Positions 1 through 8,757 are shown, counted from the stretch's first letter. The stretch: 64,000 nt of DNA from Bacteroidales bacterium (GCA_003150235.1 QAMW01000021.1:3815-67814), one strand, 5' to 3'. Program-made: numbers and translations. The notes: generated from the sequence alone by a model not told the origin.

Positions 1-2
1 AT

Positions 3-209
3 GACGAGAAATACCGTCAATTCACGCCGGAACAGATTCGCGAGATATATGCCGGGCAAGAAAACAGTGGCGACAGCAAGCGGTTTATCGAGGAGAACGG
101 CAAATCGACGCTCGCGCAGGTATTTGCGGAGGTGCGCTATCCGAGAGCTACCAACGAGGCGTTTTCCAAGACGTTGCAGGAGTATCTGGAAAAAGGATTT
201 TTTGAGTAG
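3..209 (+). CDS. C-terminal end of an unrecognised protein (5' truncated by window)
   Basis: Frame 3 is open from the window edge to TAG at 207-209, giving about 68 residues ending YLEKGFFE. The composition (charged, helix-rich, e.g. TPEQIREIYAGQ) looks like a normal cytosolic protein tail. The frame-1 ORF over the same bases is arginine-rich and looks like a shadow. I do not recognise the family. The gene runs into the window from the left and is followed by a tandem repeat and a hairpin. Confidence 0.55.
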   Translation, partial: DEKYRQFTPEQIREIYAGQENSGDSKRFIEENGKSTLAQVFAEVRYPRATNEAFSKTLQEYLEKGFFE

Positions 210-230
210 GGAGTATTGAGTATTAAGGGG

Positions 231-266
231 GACCTTAAGGACCTTAGAGACCTTGGAGACCTTAGA
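231..266. repeat. Four tandem 9-bp units (GACCTTAAG/GACCTTAGA/GACCTTGGA/GACCTTAGA)
   Basis: Read directly: four contiguous 9-mers sharing GACCTT with a variable last triplet, lying between the stop codon of the partial gene and the hairpin at 289-318. Function unknown; copy number is probably variable because the units are head-to-tail. Confidence 0.85.
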
Positions 267-288
267 GAGCATGATACTATATAAAAAG

Positions 289-318
289 CGAGGGCTGTGC
301 CGGTCGGCACAGCCCTCG
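289..318 (-). terminator. Rho-independent terminator of the M16 peptidase gene
   Basis: A perfect 13-bp GC-rich stem (289-301 with 306-318) with a 4-nt loop. On the minus strand the stem is followed by CTTTTTATATAG, a proper U-tract; on the plus strand it is followed by GTGTATGGGG, so it serves the minus-strand gene ending at 339. Confidence 0.85.
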
Positions 319-338
319 GTGTATGGGGGTAGATGGGA

Positions 339-3149
339 TTATTCGGCGGGATCCATTACGAATACGCGGTAGTTGTTCTGCTTCATAAGTTCAGCCATGA
401 ATGCCTCTACATCAGCCTCGGTGATGGCGTTGATGGTGTCAACGGCTGTAAGGAATGTATCGACCGGAAGTATCTGATAGCCGGTCATGCCCGAGAGCCA
501 AGCCTGGTTTTCAGTCATGCCACGGGTAGCCTCCTTAACCATGAATTCCTTAACCTTACCAAGTTCCTCGGCAGAGATGTTTTTGGTCATGTCGTCAAAC
601 TGACCTGCGATAATCTCCAGCACCTCATCTTTCATCTCGGGCTTCATCGGGAATGAAGTCTGGAACATCACAGGATTGTCGGAGATGCGTGAGAGCTGAC
701 CGTGAGCACCGATTGAATACACAGCTCCTTTATCTTCGCGGACCGTCTTAAGGAGACGAGCAGAAAGTATCTGACCGGCAATCGAGGCGAGCTTCTGATT
801 TTTAGCAGTGTAAGGCATATCGCCGGTCACCACGATTGCTGCGTAGGTGGTAGGGGTATCCATCTTCTGCTTCACCTGCTCGGTAGAAGAACCTGCCTCA
901 ATACCGAGGCCTGCAAGCTTGACAGAAGCGGGCTTCCCGGCTTTTGCGGGGAGTGTGGCTATATACTGCTCGACAAGAGGCTTGAAAGCGTCAATGTCGA
1001 TATTTCCCACGAAATAGAATGTATAGTCGGCGGCATTCGCGAGCTGAGAACCTACAATCTCCAGGATGCGGTCGCGGCTTGCATTCTCAACCGTAGCGAC
1101 ATCAAGAGCATAAGAACGCGGCGACTTGAACAGGTATTCGAGCAGCTGCTTGTTGAACTGATAAGTCGGTTGAGCCTCCTGGTTTTTAAGAGCACCGGTA
1201 TATATGTTCTGTGCCGACTTAAAGTCGTCAGGGCTGATTGCAAATCCGGTAAATGTAGCGTAAATAAGCTCCATCAACACCGGAAGGTCCTTGGGAACCG
1301 TAGAGCCGGAGACCTCGCGGTCGTAAGCCGACAGCTCGATATCGCAACTTGCCTGCTTTCCGGCGAGATATTTTTCCAGATCAGAGCTGCTATAAGTTCC
1401 CAGACCATGTTGACCTATGGCATAAGGGAGATAGCGGAGATTCATGTCATCCTCGGCACCTAAAACCGATGTGCCCCCCAGAGCGAGAGCATTGAAAAGG
1501 ATTTCATTTTCCTTGAAATCGGTCTTCTTCACAACGACCTTCACACCGTTGGAAAGAGTCCATTCCTGAGTGTTGTAAAGCGGATTTTCAGTAATCGCCA
1601 CAATCTTGCCCGGTGCGGGAAGCGCCTCGATAAGCGGCTCGCTCTTCACCTCATCGACAAACGCCTCAATCTCCTCGGCATCGACACGCTGCATAGCCTC
1701 GGCGAGCTGCGCCTCGGTAGGCACGGTGAAACCTTCAGCCTCAGGGAGCATGGCAAGCACGATTACATTCTCGTCGCCGATAAGTTCGGGCAACGCCATG
1801 TTAATCATCTCGACAGGGAGCTGATTTGCCAGCATACTCATCATGGTAAACTCATTCTCAATACCGGGGATAGGCTCATTGTCAAGGAAATGATTTACAT
1901 ACTCCTCGACAAGAGAGGTGGAAGTGGTAGTGGCACGGTTATTGTAAGCCTTCTCCAGACGGGAAAGATACTCGCTTCTCGTACGGTCATACTCAGAAGA
2001 GGTGAAACCGCCGCGCTTTGCACGGAGCACCTCGCGGTAAACCGCCTCAAATGCCGGAATCAAATCATCACCCTTGGGAAGTGCCGCAACAGTCAATGCA
2101 TCGACAGTCTTCGACAGCATATATTGACCGTAGCCGGCATCGGCAAGCGCAAACACTGCATCGGGCTTGCTCGACATCTCCTGGAAACGCGCATTAAGCA
2201 TGGCATCAATCATGTTGACGGCATATTTCCCGATAAGATAGTCAAGATTGCCCTTCAACGAGTCGGGTGTTGCCTCTGACTTGAACATAATCTGCACAAC
2301 GGCATTCCTCAGTTCAGGATCGCTGCCCACGGCAAAGATGGTCTCCTTATTGTCAGGAACAGGGAAATAAACACGCTCAGCAGGATTGTCAGGCATCTTG
2401 ACATCGGAGAAAATCTCCTTTATCTTAGCCTCGATGCGGTCAACATCAATATCGCCGACCACAACAATGCCCTGCAAATCGGGGCGATACCACTTCTCGT
2501 AATAATCGCGGAGATCCTGATAGGGGAAATTGTCAACGACCTCCATAGTACCGATAGGCAGACGGTGAGCGTACTTGCTGTCGGGGTATATCGTGGGAAG
2601 CAACTTTTCAAGTATGCGCATCTGCCCTACATTGCTGCGACGCCACTCCTCGTGGATGACACCACGCTCCTTGTCAATCTCGGCATCTTCGAGAAGCAGC
2701 CCGTCGGCCCAGTCATGAAGAATGAGCAGACATGAATCCTGCACACTCTCGCGAGCCGTCGGGACATTACATATATTATACACAGTCTGGTCGGTCGAAG
2801 TATAAGCGTTAAGATTTTGTCCGAATTTCACGCCTACAGTCTCCAGCCATGACACAACCTCGTTGCCGGGGAAATTTTTGGTGCCGTTGAAGCACATGTG
2901 TTCCAAAAAATGAGCGAGACCGCGCTGATTGTCTTCCTCCTGCATCGATCCAACCTTCTGGGCAATGTAATAGTCAGCCTGCCCTTTGGGATACTCATTG
3001 TGACGAATGTAATAGGTCAAACCATTGTCAAGTTTTCCAATCTTTACATCAGGGTCAACCGGAATGGGCGGCATAGCCTGCGCCATAACGTAGACCGGGG
3101 CTATCGCCGCTGCGACCAGCAGCAACAACCTGGTAAAATACTTTTTCAT
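339..3149 (-). CDS. M16 family zinc metallopeptidase (insulinase/PqqL-like), exported
   Basis: A 936-aa double-length M16 peptidase. The N-terminus MKKYFTRLLLLVAAAIAP is a signal peptide with cleavage likely after VMAQ, so it should act in the periplasm or on the outer membrane. The inverted zinc motif HFLEH is at about residues 80-84, followed by the downstream acidic cluster ERGVIHEEW; the second half is a non-catalytic M16 repeat. Family members degrade peptides in a clamshell chamber. I chose ATG at 3149 rather than an in-frame GTG at 3182 because the promoter's -7 box lies at 3184-3191, so the GTG would precede the transcript. Single-gene unit with its own promoter and terminator. The family is clear; the substrate is unknown. 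Confidence 0.92.
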   Translation of the reverse strand: MKKYFTRLLLLVAAAIAPVYVMAQAMPPIPVDPDVKIGKLDNGLTYYIRHNEYPKGQADYYIAQKVGSMQEEDNQRGLAHFLEHMCFNGTKNFPGNEVVSWLETVGVKFGQNLNAYTSTDQTVYNICNVPTARESVQDSCLLILHDWADGLLLEDAEIDKERGVIHEEWRRSNVGQMRILEKLLPTIYPDSKYAHRLPIGTMEVVDNFPYQDLRDYYEKWYRPDLQGIVVVGDIDVDRIEAKIKEIFSDVKMPDNPAERVYFPVPDNKETIFAVGSDPELRNAVVQIMFKSEATPDSLKGNLDYLIGKYAVNMIDAMLNARFQEMSSKPDAVFALADAGYGQYMLSKTVDALTVAALPKGDDLIPAFEAVYREVLRAKRGGFTSSEYDRTRSEYLSRLEKAYNNRATTTSTSLVEEYVNHFLDNEPIPGIENEFTMMSMLANQLPVEMINMALPELIGDENVIVLAMLPEAEGFTVPTEAQLAEAMQRVDAEEIEAFVDEVKSEPLIEALPAPGKIVAITENPLYNTQEWTLSNGVKVVVKKTDFKENEILFNALALGGTSVLGAEDDMNLRYLPYAIGQHGLGTYSSSDLEKYLAGKQASCDIELSAYDREVSGSTVPKDLPVLMELIYATFTGFAISPDDFKSAQNIYTGALKNQEAQPTYQFNKQLLEYLFKSPRSYALDVATVENASRDRILEIVGSQLANAADYTFYFVGNIDIDAFKPLVEQYIATLPAKAGKPASVKLAGLGIEAGSSTEQVKQKMDTPTTYAAIVVTGDMPYTAKNQKLASIAGQILSARLLKTVREDKGAVYSIGAHGQLSRISDNPVMFQTSFPMKPEMKDEVLEIIAGQFDDMTKNISAEELGKVKEFMVKEATRGMTENQAWLSGMTGYQILPVDTFLTAVDTINAITEADVEAFMAELMKQNNYRVFVMDPAE

Positions 3150-3183
3150 TGCTAAATTTTGATTAAATTTTTCAATTATCACA

Positions 3184-3213
3184 CAAAGATAAAGAGATTA
3201 TCCGAAATAGCAA
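3184..3213 (-). promoter_or_regulatory. Bacteroidales promoter of the M16 peptidase
   Basis: On the minus strand, TATCTTTG (3184-3191) matches the TAnnTTTG -7 consensus exactly, with TTG (3211-3213) 19 nt upstream. The predicted transcript start near 3178 leaves a leader of about 30 nt before ATG 3149. Confidence 0.75.
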
Positions 3214-3259
3214 TAAAAGTGTGTGTTTTTCATAGTATATGAGATACCACAATAAAAAT

Positions 3260-3508
3260 CTAAAACAGCGACAGCTGTACCGGCACGTGTGGTGCGGGCA
3301 TAAGAATGACCGAGCGGTCATGACTCCAGCCCTGGCTTGAATTGCGCAGACGCAACGTGACAAGCCCGAGACTGCCGGTGACAGCACGACGTACCTGACA
3401 TAAAATATCGGAAAAAGAAGTTAAGCCGCTAAGCCTCAATGAGGCAAGCTGCCTGCCGTGTTGCGACAGGGTAGCATAGATTATATCAGAGCTGTTGATT
3501 GTTCCCAT
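3260..3508 (-). CDS. Small conserved-looking protein of unknown function downstream of dnaA
   Basis: 82 aa starting at ATG 3508 (MGTINSSDIIYATL) and ending with VPVQLSLF. It has a plausible mixed alpha/beta composition and a central NSSQGWSHDRSV segment. I have an impression of similar 75-85 aa Bacteroidales proteins ending in VQLSLF, but cannot verify it. The start is fixed by a -7 box TACATTTG at 3536-3543, which rules out a TTG at 3538. It sits about 90 nt after dnaA on the same strand. No function can be assigned; no signal peptide or membrane segment. Confidence 0.6.
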   Translation of the reverse strand: MGTINSSDIIYATLSQHGRQLASLRLSGLTSFSDILCQVRRAVTGSLGLVTLRLRNSSQGWSHDRSVILMPAPHVPVQLSLF

Positions 3509-3535
3509 AGTGGTGTTTGCCTTAAAATTACAAGG

Positions 3536-3543
3536 CAAATGTA
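3536..3543 (-). promoter_or_regulatory. -7 element upstream of the small protein gene
   Basis: TACATTTG on the minus strand matches TAnnTTTG exactly. No TTG at the usual distance was found, so this is a half-supported promoter between dnaA and the small gene. Confidence 0.45.
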
Positions 3544-3596
3544 GCTCACCACACGGGCGACATCAGCGCACAGCAATGTAAATGTTTGTTAATAGC

Positions 3597-4979
3597 TCAA
3601 CATTTGAACATAGCTTCGATCTTCGAGAGATCCTCGCGCAAAGCTGGCTCCATCGAAAGACGCTCCTCAATATTGCGGCAGGCATGAAGAACAGTGGCAT
3701 GGGTGCGCGAAAGGCGTGTGCCTATCGCGGTAGCGGGCATCTTGGCATCGCGGCGCGCAAGAAACATCACCATCTGCCGCGCATCGGAAATCTCGCGCTT
3801 GCGGCTTTTCGCAAACAACGCGTCCTGATCGATGTTGTAATAGTCGCTGACGCTCTGGGCAATCATCTCGAAATTGATTGACTTCTTGTGAATCTTCACG
3901 GCATTGCCAAGCACAGTGCGGGCAAGGTCGACGGAAATCTCACAGTTAAGTATCGTGGCATGAGCAATCAGTGACACGATAATTCCCTCCAGTTCACGGA
4001 TGCTGTCAGTGACATTTGACGCGATATAGTCGAGTACCTCTGCAGGTATCTTCAAGCCATCCTGCGACGCACGACGGGCAAGCACCTCGCGGCGCAGGCT
4101 CACATCGGGCTTTTCAAGCTCGGCGGTCATTCCACACTTGAAACGTGACAGAAGACGCTCGTGCATATCCTTCATCATCGACGGCGGACAGTCGCTCGAC
4201 ATGATTATCTGCCTCTGGTTGTGATGAAGATGATTGAATATGTGGAAGAAGGCACCCTGAGTACCGGGCTTGTGCATGAGATCCTGAATATCGTCTATTA
4301 TAAGCACGTCGATAGACTGATAGAAGTTGATGAACTCATTGACACGGCTCGGTTTTGCAGTGGCTGCAGCGGTGTACTGGCTCTCGAAAAGACGCGCCGA
4401 CAGATACAACACTCTCGCTTTTGGATCACGCTCCTTTATGCGGATACCGATAGCCTGGATCAGATGGGTCTTGCCTACACCCGTGGGACCGAAGATAAAG
4501 AAGGGATTGAAGGTCTTAATCTCCGGATTGGTGGCGATAGCCTCGCCTATAGCGCGCGCAATCTTATTGGAAGGGCTGGCGCAATAATTCTCGAATGTAT
4601 TCTTAGGGTTAAGCCCCGAATCGAAATCCTCCACGACTTCAGTCACGAAAGGATTGCCGGAACGCTGACGCACGGCGGGACTCGGATTGACGCTCTCTAT
4701 AGCCACAGAGGTATCAGGGTCGGAGCCTATCTGATTGTATTCATAAAACAATTTCACCCCGGGACCATACACCTTATGAAGCGTGTAAAGCAATATTCTT
4801 GCATACTGCTCTTCAAGGCGCTCCACAAAAAACGATGTGGGCACACGGAGACGAAGCTCATTCCCCTCAAAACTTTTGGAAGTGATAGGCTTGAACCAGG
4901 CGTCAAACTGCTCGGCAGGAAGATTATCCTTAAAGATTTTCAGGCAATCTTCCCACAACTTAAGGTGAGATTCTTTCAT
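3597..4979 (-). CDS. dnaA: Chromosomal replication initiator protein DnaA
   Basis: 460 aa, full length. Domain I (residues 1-80, MKESHLKLWEDCLKIFKDNL) is the DnaA N-terminal domain; a short linker follows; the AAA+ domain III has Walker A GPTGVGKTH at about 164-172 and Walker B DVLIIDDIQ at about 224-232; the C-terminal domain IV carries the DnaA-box-reading helix-turn-helix with SRTHATVLHA. It binds DnaA boxes and opens oriC. It is transcribed away from an AT-rich 346-bp gap. Neighbours (amidase/MCE upstream, small protein downstream) are not the classical dnaN/recF set, as is usual in Bacteroidales. Confidence 0.98.
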   Translation of the reverse strand: MKESHLKLWEDCLKIFKDNLPAEQFDAWFKPITSKSFEGNELRLRVPTSFFVERLEEQYARILLYTLHKVYGPGVKLFYEYNQIGSDPDTSVAIESVNPSPAVRQRSGNPFVTEVVEDFDSGLNPKNTFENYCASPSNKIARAIGEAIATNPEIKTFNPFFIFGPTGVGKTHLIQAIGIRIKERDPKARVLYLSARLFESQYTAAATAKPSRVNEFINFYQSIDVLIIDDIQDLMHKPGTQGAFFHIFNHLHHNQRQIIMSSDCPPSMMKDMHERLLSRFKCGMTAELEKPDVSLRREVLARRASQDGLKIPAEVLDYIASNVTDSIRELEGIIVSLIAHATILNCEISVDLARTVLGNAVKIHKKSINFEMIAQSVSDYYNIDQDALFAKSRKREISDARQMVMFLARRDAKMPATAIGTRLSRTHATVLHACRNIEERLSMEPALREDLSKIEAMFKC

Positions 4980-5325
4980 GAAAATGTAATTTTATGGCTA
5001 TATGTAGGCTTAACTTTTCTATGCAAATTTCCCCAACTTTTTTTTGAAAAACAATCGAAAAAAAATTTGGAAATTACAACTATTATGCAACATCCCTGTT
5101 TCTCAATAGCTTATCAAACCATTAACATTTGGTCTTAAATTTAGCAAATCCAATCCGGCATAAAGCTATATTTCAACACATTACATCCATATCACAAAGT
5201 TAATACAACTTAGGGGCTTCGCGTGAAACCCCTAATTATAGCTATGGTAGCACAACTTCAGCTGTGGAACATCAGCAGCAAAAAGTTATCAACTATTTAG
5301 AATCAATCTAAATAGCGACGTATTA
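4980..5325. other. AT-rich intergenic region between mlaD-like gene and dnaA, two hairpins
   Basis: 346 bp without a gene. It contains a hairpin at 5210-5235 (TTAGGGG arms plus inner TTC/GAA) and a perfect 9-bp AT-rich stem at 5293-5301/5307-5315 with loop ATCAA, just after the stop of the MCE gene; the latter may terminate that minus-strand operon. DnaA-box-like words are only approximate (TTATCAACT at 5286; TGTTCCACA on the minus strand near 5262). It must also hold the dnaA promoter, but I see no exact TAnnTTTG at a good distance. Confidence 0.5.
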
Positions 5326-6225
5326 TCAGAACACCTTAATCGGCGGGATGTAACGCTTGGGATTTTGCTTGAGATCGATAAGTATAGAATCAAGCCCTCC
5401 TGCGACACCGTTAAGATGATCATAAAGCTGACGGTCGTTAAGGAGCAACCCTACAGAATTGTCGGGTTCGTTCATCTTGCGTGTAATAGCATTGACATTT
5501 GCAGTAAGCTGATTTACATTATCCATAGTCTCCTGCAAAGGCAATTTCTTAAGTTCCTCCGACATCACGGCGAGATCAGCCGTGATAGAGTCAAGATTGC
5601 CCGCCACACCGTCGACAGTCTTCATTGTCGCAGGCATACCGGCGAGAGTGCGGTTAAGATACACTGTGGTCGCCTGAAGATTGGCGGTGATGGCGTCGAG
5701 ACGCTTAACCGACAGCAACAGCGCGGAGTCACTTACAAGGTTGTTGACAGAAGTCAGCAAAGTATCTATCTTCGGGAATACCTCGGCGACACGCGGCATA
5801 AGTTCACCCGTCACGCCATCAAGCATCGACGGCTGACACTCGCCGATAAGCTTCGACCCTACTTCATGACTCGACGACGACTGAGAAAATTCAAGTATTA
5901 TCGAAGGGGTGCCGAGGAGGCTGCTCTCGATAATCGCCTTGCTGCCTTCAGGCACCCGCAACTGCTTGTCGAGGGAAATCTCAACAAGTATATGACCGGG
6001 ATTATCATACTCGTATGTAATATCGCGCACCTGCCCTACCTTGAATCCGTTGATGGTGACGGGAGCCGACACGGTAAGTCCGTTGACATTAGTGTAAGAC
6101 ACGTAATAATAATTAGCTGCCTTAAACAGGTTGATACCTTTCAGATAGTTGATACCAAAAAACAGCACGAGTGCGGCAATCAATACAGAAAGTCCTATTA
6201 TCAACTCTTTTGAATAGCGTTTCAT
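5326..6225 (-). CDS. MCE/MlaD family lipid-transport substrate-binding protein
   Basis: 299 aa. One N-terminal transmembrane helix (about residues 8-27, LIIGLSVLIAALVLFFGINYL) is followed by an MCE domain (about 37-115: YVSYTNVNGLTVSAPVTING ... LLGTPSIILEF) and a long helical tail with repeated NLDSITADL/NVNQLTANVN-type segments. Known role of the family: periplasm-facing hexamer partner of an ABC transporter moving phospholipids between membranes. The ABC permease and ATPase (MlaE/MlaF) are not in the window. It starts 37 nt after the amidase gene and shares its promoter. Confidence 0.88.
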   Translation of the reverse strand: MKRYSKELIIGLSVLIAALVLFFGINYLKGINLFKAANYYYVSYTNVNGLTVSAPVTINGFKVGQVRDITYEYDNPGHILVEISLDKQLRVPEGSKAIIESSLLGTPSIILEFSQSSSSHEVGSKLIGECQPSMLDGVTGELMPRVAEVFPKIDTLLTSVNNLVSDSALLLSVKRLDAITANLQATTVYLNRTLAGMPATMKTVDGVAGNLDSITADLAVMSEELKKLPLQETMDNVNQLTANVNAITRKMNEPDNSVGLLLNDRQLYDHLNGVAGGLDSILIDLKQNPKRYIPPIKVF

Positions 6226-6262
6226 ATTGCTTAATCAGGTTTTTAATATCTTTAGTGTAACT

Positions 6263-7426
6263 CTATTTTATACGTTTACCATCGCGGGTAGTTATGATGA
6301 AAGCATCGGAAAATTTCTTTCTCACTTTTTTCATCTCGCTTTTTGCCTCGTCAAGAGATTCAAAACTGCCCACAGTATATTTCCACATATTGCCGTCGCG
6401 ATAGCTCTCGACATTTTTCAATCCCTTGAATTCCTTGGCATTATGCTTGAATTTTACAGGATGAGACATGAACTGGACCTTATAGCGCAGCCCTTCGCCC
6501 ATCATTTCTCCACCGTCAGCGGCATCAACGGCATCTACTTGTATATCCTCTTCAAAGACGGCAGGCTCAATGTCCGCAGCGACCTCCTCATTATCAGTCT
6601 TTCGGTCCTTTTTCTTATCCTTACGCTTATCCTTCATCACTCCCGATTTGCGGTCGTAAGAAAGCTTATATGACTTGAAGGCGTTGAATATGGATTTTGC
6701 AAATTTGGTCTGGCCGTTTTCTGAAGCGAGAAAAGCCTCCGATGTGGGATTACATATAAATTCAAGCTCAATCAACACTGCAGGCATCCCGGTCTTCGCA
6801 AGAACCCAGAAACCGGCTTGACGCACACCGTTATCCTGTCGGCCGGCTGTAGTGACCATCTCAGCCTGCACCTTGCTTGCAAAGTCGATACTCTGCTCCA
6901 TGTGCTGATTCTGGCTCAGCTCGAATATTATGTAAGATTCGGTGGAATTAGGATCAAAACCGCAATAAGTGGTCGAAAAATCATCCTCAAGCATCATCAC
7001 GGAGTTCTCACGTTTTGCAACCGCGAGGTTTTCGGCACTTCTGTGAAGACCGAGTGTATAGGTCGCGGCACCCTTTATTGTAGTGCGCCGCTTGTTTTTC
7101 TTGTCAACTGAATTGGTATGTATCGATATGAACAGGTCGCCATGAGCCTTATTGGCTATCTCGGCGCGCTCCTGAAGCTCCTTGAAATAGTCGCCGTCGC
7201 GGGTATATACTACCTTGACATCATCCATATTCTTTTTAATCAAGTCGCCAAGTTTAAGAGCCACACCGAGGTTTATGCTCTTCTCATTGGTCTTTTTACC
7301 GATTGCCCCGAAGTCATGACCGCCATGCCCCGCGTCGATAACCACGACAAAATCTTTTGCCGGGAGAAGCAAAGCAGACGAAAGAGATATTATGAGGATT
7401 AGTGCAATCCGTAAAAAACGATACAT
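6263..7426 (-). CDS. N-acetylmuramoyl-L-alanine amidase (Amidase_3) with C-terminal SPOR-like domain
   Basis: 387 aa. Signal-anchor MYRFLRIALILIISLSSALL is followed by an Amidase_3 domain with zinc-ligand motif IDAGHGGHDFG (about residues 27-37), a second histidine region FISIHTNS and the catalytic ELEFICN. A Lys-rich linker (KDKRKDKKKDRK) leads to a SPOR-like domain (about 318-385, RYKVQFMSHPV...WKYTVGSFESLDEA) that in related proteins binds denuded septal glycan. It cleaves peptide stems from peptidoglycan during division. ATG 7426 was chosen over TTG 7453 because TAATTTTG at 7451-7458 is the promoter. First gene of a two-gene operon with the MCE protein. Confidence 0.93.
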   Translation of the reverse strand: MYRFLRIALILIISLSSALLLPAKDFVVVIDAGHGGHDFGAIGKKTNEKSINLGVALKLGDLIKKNMDDVKVVYTRDGDYFKELQERAEIANKAHGDLFISIHTNSVDKKNKRRTTIKGAATYTLGLHRSAENLAVAKRENSVMMLEDDFSTTYCGFDPNSTESYIIFELSQNQHMEQSIDFASKVQAEMVTTAGRQDNGVRQAGFWVLAKTGMPAVLIELEFICNPTSEAFLASENGQTKFAKSIFNAFKSYKLSYDRKSGVMKDKRKDKKKDRKTDNEEVAADIEPAVFEEDIQVDAVDAADGGEMMGEGLRYKVQFMSHPVKFKHNAKEFKGLKNVESYRDGNMWKYTVGSFESLDEAKSEMKKVRKKFSDAFIITTRDGKRIK

Positions 7427-7450
7427 ATATAATATAACCGAATATCTTTG

Positions 7451-7458
7451 CAAAATTA
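7451..7458 (-). promoter_or_regulatory. -7 element of the amidase-MCE operon
   Basis: TAATTTTG on the minus strand matches TAnnTTTG, 25 nt upstream of the ATG at 7426. No clear -33 TTG. Confidence 0.55.
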
Positions 7459-7566
7459 AGAATTTACGATGTATTTTTGCTAATTCACAACGCTTTTTTA
7501 TCCCATAAGCACAGAAATCATGCCGTTTTGAACAACCGCGGTGATACTTTCACCATGAAAATACGT

Positions 7567-7574
7567 TACTTTTG
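7567..7574 (+). promoter_or_regulatory. -7 element of the gldB-like gene
   Basis: TACTTTTG matches TAnnTTTG and sits 24 nt upstream of ATG 7598. It is divergent from the amidase promoter about 110 bp away. Confidence 0.55.
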
Positions 7575-7597
7575 CATAACCAAAACAATTAACACCG

Positions 7598-8581
7598 ATG
7601 AAGTCATTATTGTTGGCAGCCTGCGCCTCCATTATCATTGCCTTTACATCATGTGGCGACAATAACCGCCGTCACGCGCCGTCAGACGCACCAAGAGTGA
7701 AAATAACGCGTTTCGACCGCGACATAGCAGCCTATCCGCAACTTGACAGCATACGTAGGGTGCAATTCCGCGACCGCTATGCGGGTGTGCTTATGATGAC
7801 AGTAGGTCCCGACACGATTACTGACGAAGCTGTAGCCACCTATGCGCGAGGGAGAGGCGTGACAATGTTTGTACCCGACATCAAGGAGCGATTTACGACA
7901 CAGGACTCCATCGAGAATGTACTCACCGATGTGTGCTATCATCTTTCCGGGAAACTCCCCGAAATGACATGGAAAGAGATTTACGGTGGAGTGTCGACCT
8001 ACAACCAGTCGATATTAATGACCGACACCATAATGCTTGTAGGGCTTAACCATTATCTTGGCGAAGACTATCCGGCATACGCATATTTCGAGCCTTATCA
8101 GCGGGTGGTGAAAACAGAGCGTCATCTTCCGTATGATATAACTGAAGCGATGATAATAGGACGATACCCGTATGTCGAGAATGAAAGTTCGTCACTGCTC
8201 AACCGTATGTTATATGACGGAGCCATCACATATATATTGATGACATCATTACCGGGAGCCGACCTCTCTGAAGCCATGGGGTACACTACAGAACAGACGG
8301 AGTGGATGATGAAAAATGAAGGAAATGTGTGGCGGCGCATAATCGAGCAGGGGTATCTCTACTCCACCGACGGGAGCATGGCATCGCGCCTGTGTCGCCC
8401 CGCGCCGGCTTCGCCGGCAATACATCCCGACGCCCCCGGCGCAGCATGCCGCTTCATAGGCTATCGCATCGTTGACGCTTACATGCAGTCACATCCCGAT
8501 TTCGAGGTGGCGAAGCTGCTCTCGCCTGAGTTTTACAACTCCACCTCATCGCTCGTTAACGCCGGCTATTCGCCGAGGTGA
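7598..8581 (+). CDS. GldB-like lipoprotein
   Basis: 327 aa. Lipoprotein signal with lipobox FTSCG (Cys 19). The body (RFDRDIAAYPQLDSIRRVQF, LNHYLGEDYPAYAYFEPYQR, MLYDGAITYIL) fits the GldB family, a Bacteroidota lipoprotein first linked to gliding motility but common in non-gliding gut species, where its role is unclear. A Pro/Ala-rich stretch near residue 268-282 (RPAPASPAIHPDAPGA) interrupts the conserved core and looks like a local insertion. Monocistronic, convergent with the 57-aa gene 2 bp downstream. Confidence 0.75.
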   Translation: MKSLLLAACASIIIAFTSCGDNNRRHAPSDAPRVKITRFDRDIAAYPQLDSIRRVQFRDRYAGVLMMTVGPDTITDEAVATYARGRGVTMFVPDIKERFTTQDSIENVLTDVCYHLSGKLPEMTWKEIYGGVSTYNQSILMTDTIMLVGLNHYLGEDYPAYAYFEPYQRVVKTERHLPYDITEAMIIGRYPYVENESSSLLNRMLYDGAITYILMTSLPGADLSEAMGYTTEQTEWMMKNEGNVWRRIIEQGYLYSTDGSMASRLCRPAPASPAIHPDAPGAACRFIGYRIVDAYMQSHPDFEVAKLLSPEFYNSTSSLVNAGYSPR

Positions 8582-8583
8582 CC

Positions 8584-8757
8584 TCAATTAACTATCATTC
8601 CGCCAAAGTGACGGTCGACACGCGCGTCGTAATGATATGAGCGTGCAAACTGTCGTATCAAGGCGATCGTAAGCCTACTCGGCAATACATCGTCTCCTGC
8701 AGAACGGCTGTCGCGTTGTTGCAACGCATATTTGGAAGGTGTAGACTTTTTATCCAT
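8584..8757 (-). CDS. Small conserved-looking 57-aa protein
   Basis: ATG 8757 to TGA 8584: begins MDKKSTPSKYALQQRDSRSA and ends RHFGGMIVN. The core LTIALIRQFARSYHYD is a clear amphipathic helix, and the reading frame has normal codon use. Small Bacteroidales proteins of similar shape (Lys-rich start, IRQFARAYH-like core) are familiar to me but I cannot name a family. It is shorter than usual gene-calling cut-offs. It converges with the gldB-like gene with 2 bp between stop codons, which argues against a shadow ORF. Confidence 0.6.
   Translation of the reverse strand: MDKKSTPSKYALQQRDSRSAGDDVLPSRLTIALIRQFARSYHYDARVDRHFGGMIVN

Noticed and set aside
3149..3182. GTG start at 3182 for the M16 peptidase
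   Set aside because: It overlaps the region of the -7 box (3184-3191), so it would not be transcribed; ATG 3149 gives a clean signal peptide.
4161..5138. 325-aa plus-strand ORF antisense to dnaA
   Set aside because: Composition is shadow-like (many His/Arg/Ile runs, no motif) and it lies wholly opposite a certain dnaA gene.
4980..5325. Chromosomal origin (oriC) next to dnaA
   Set aside because: The region is AT-rich, but DnaA-box-like words differ from TTATCCACA by two or more bases and do not cluster; GC skew could not be computed.
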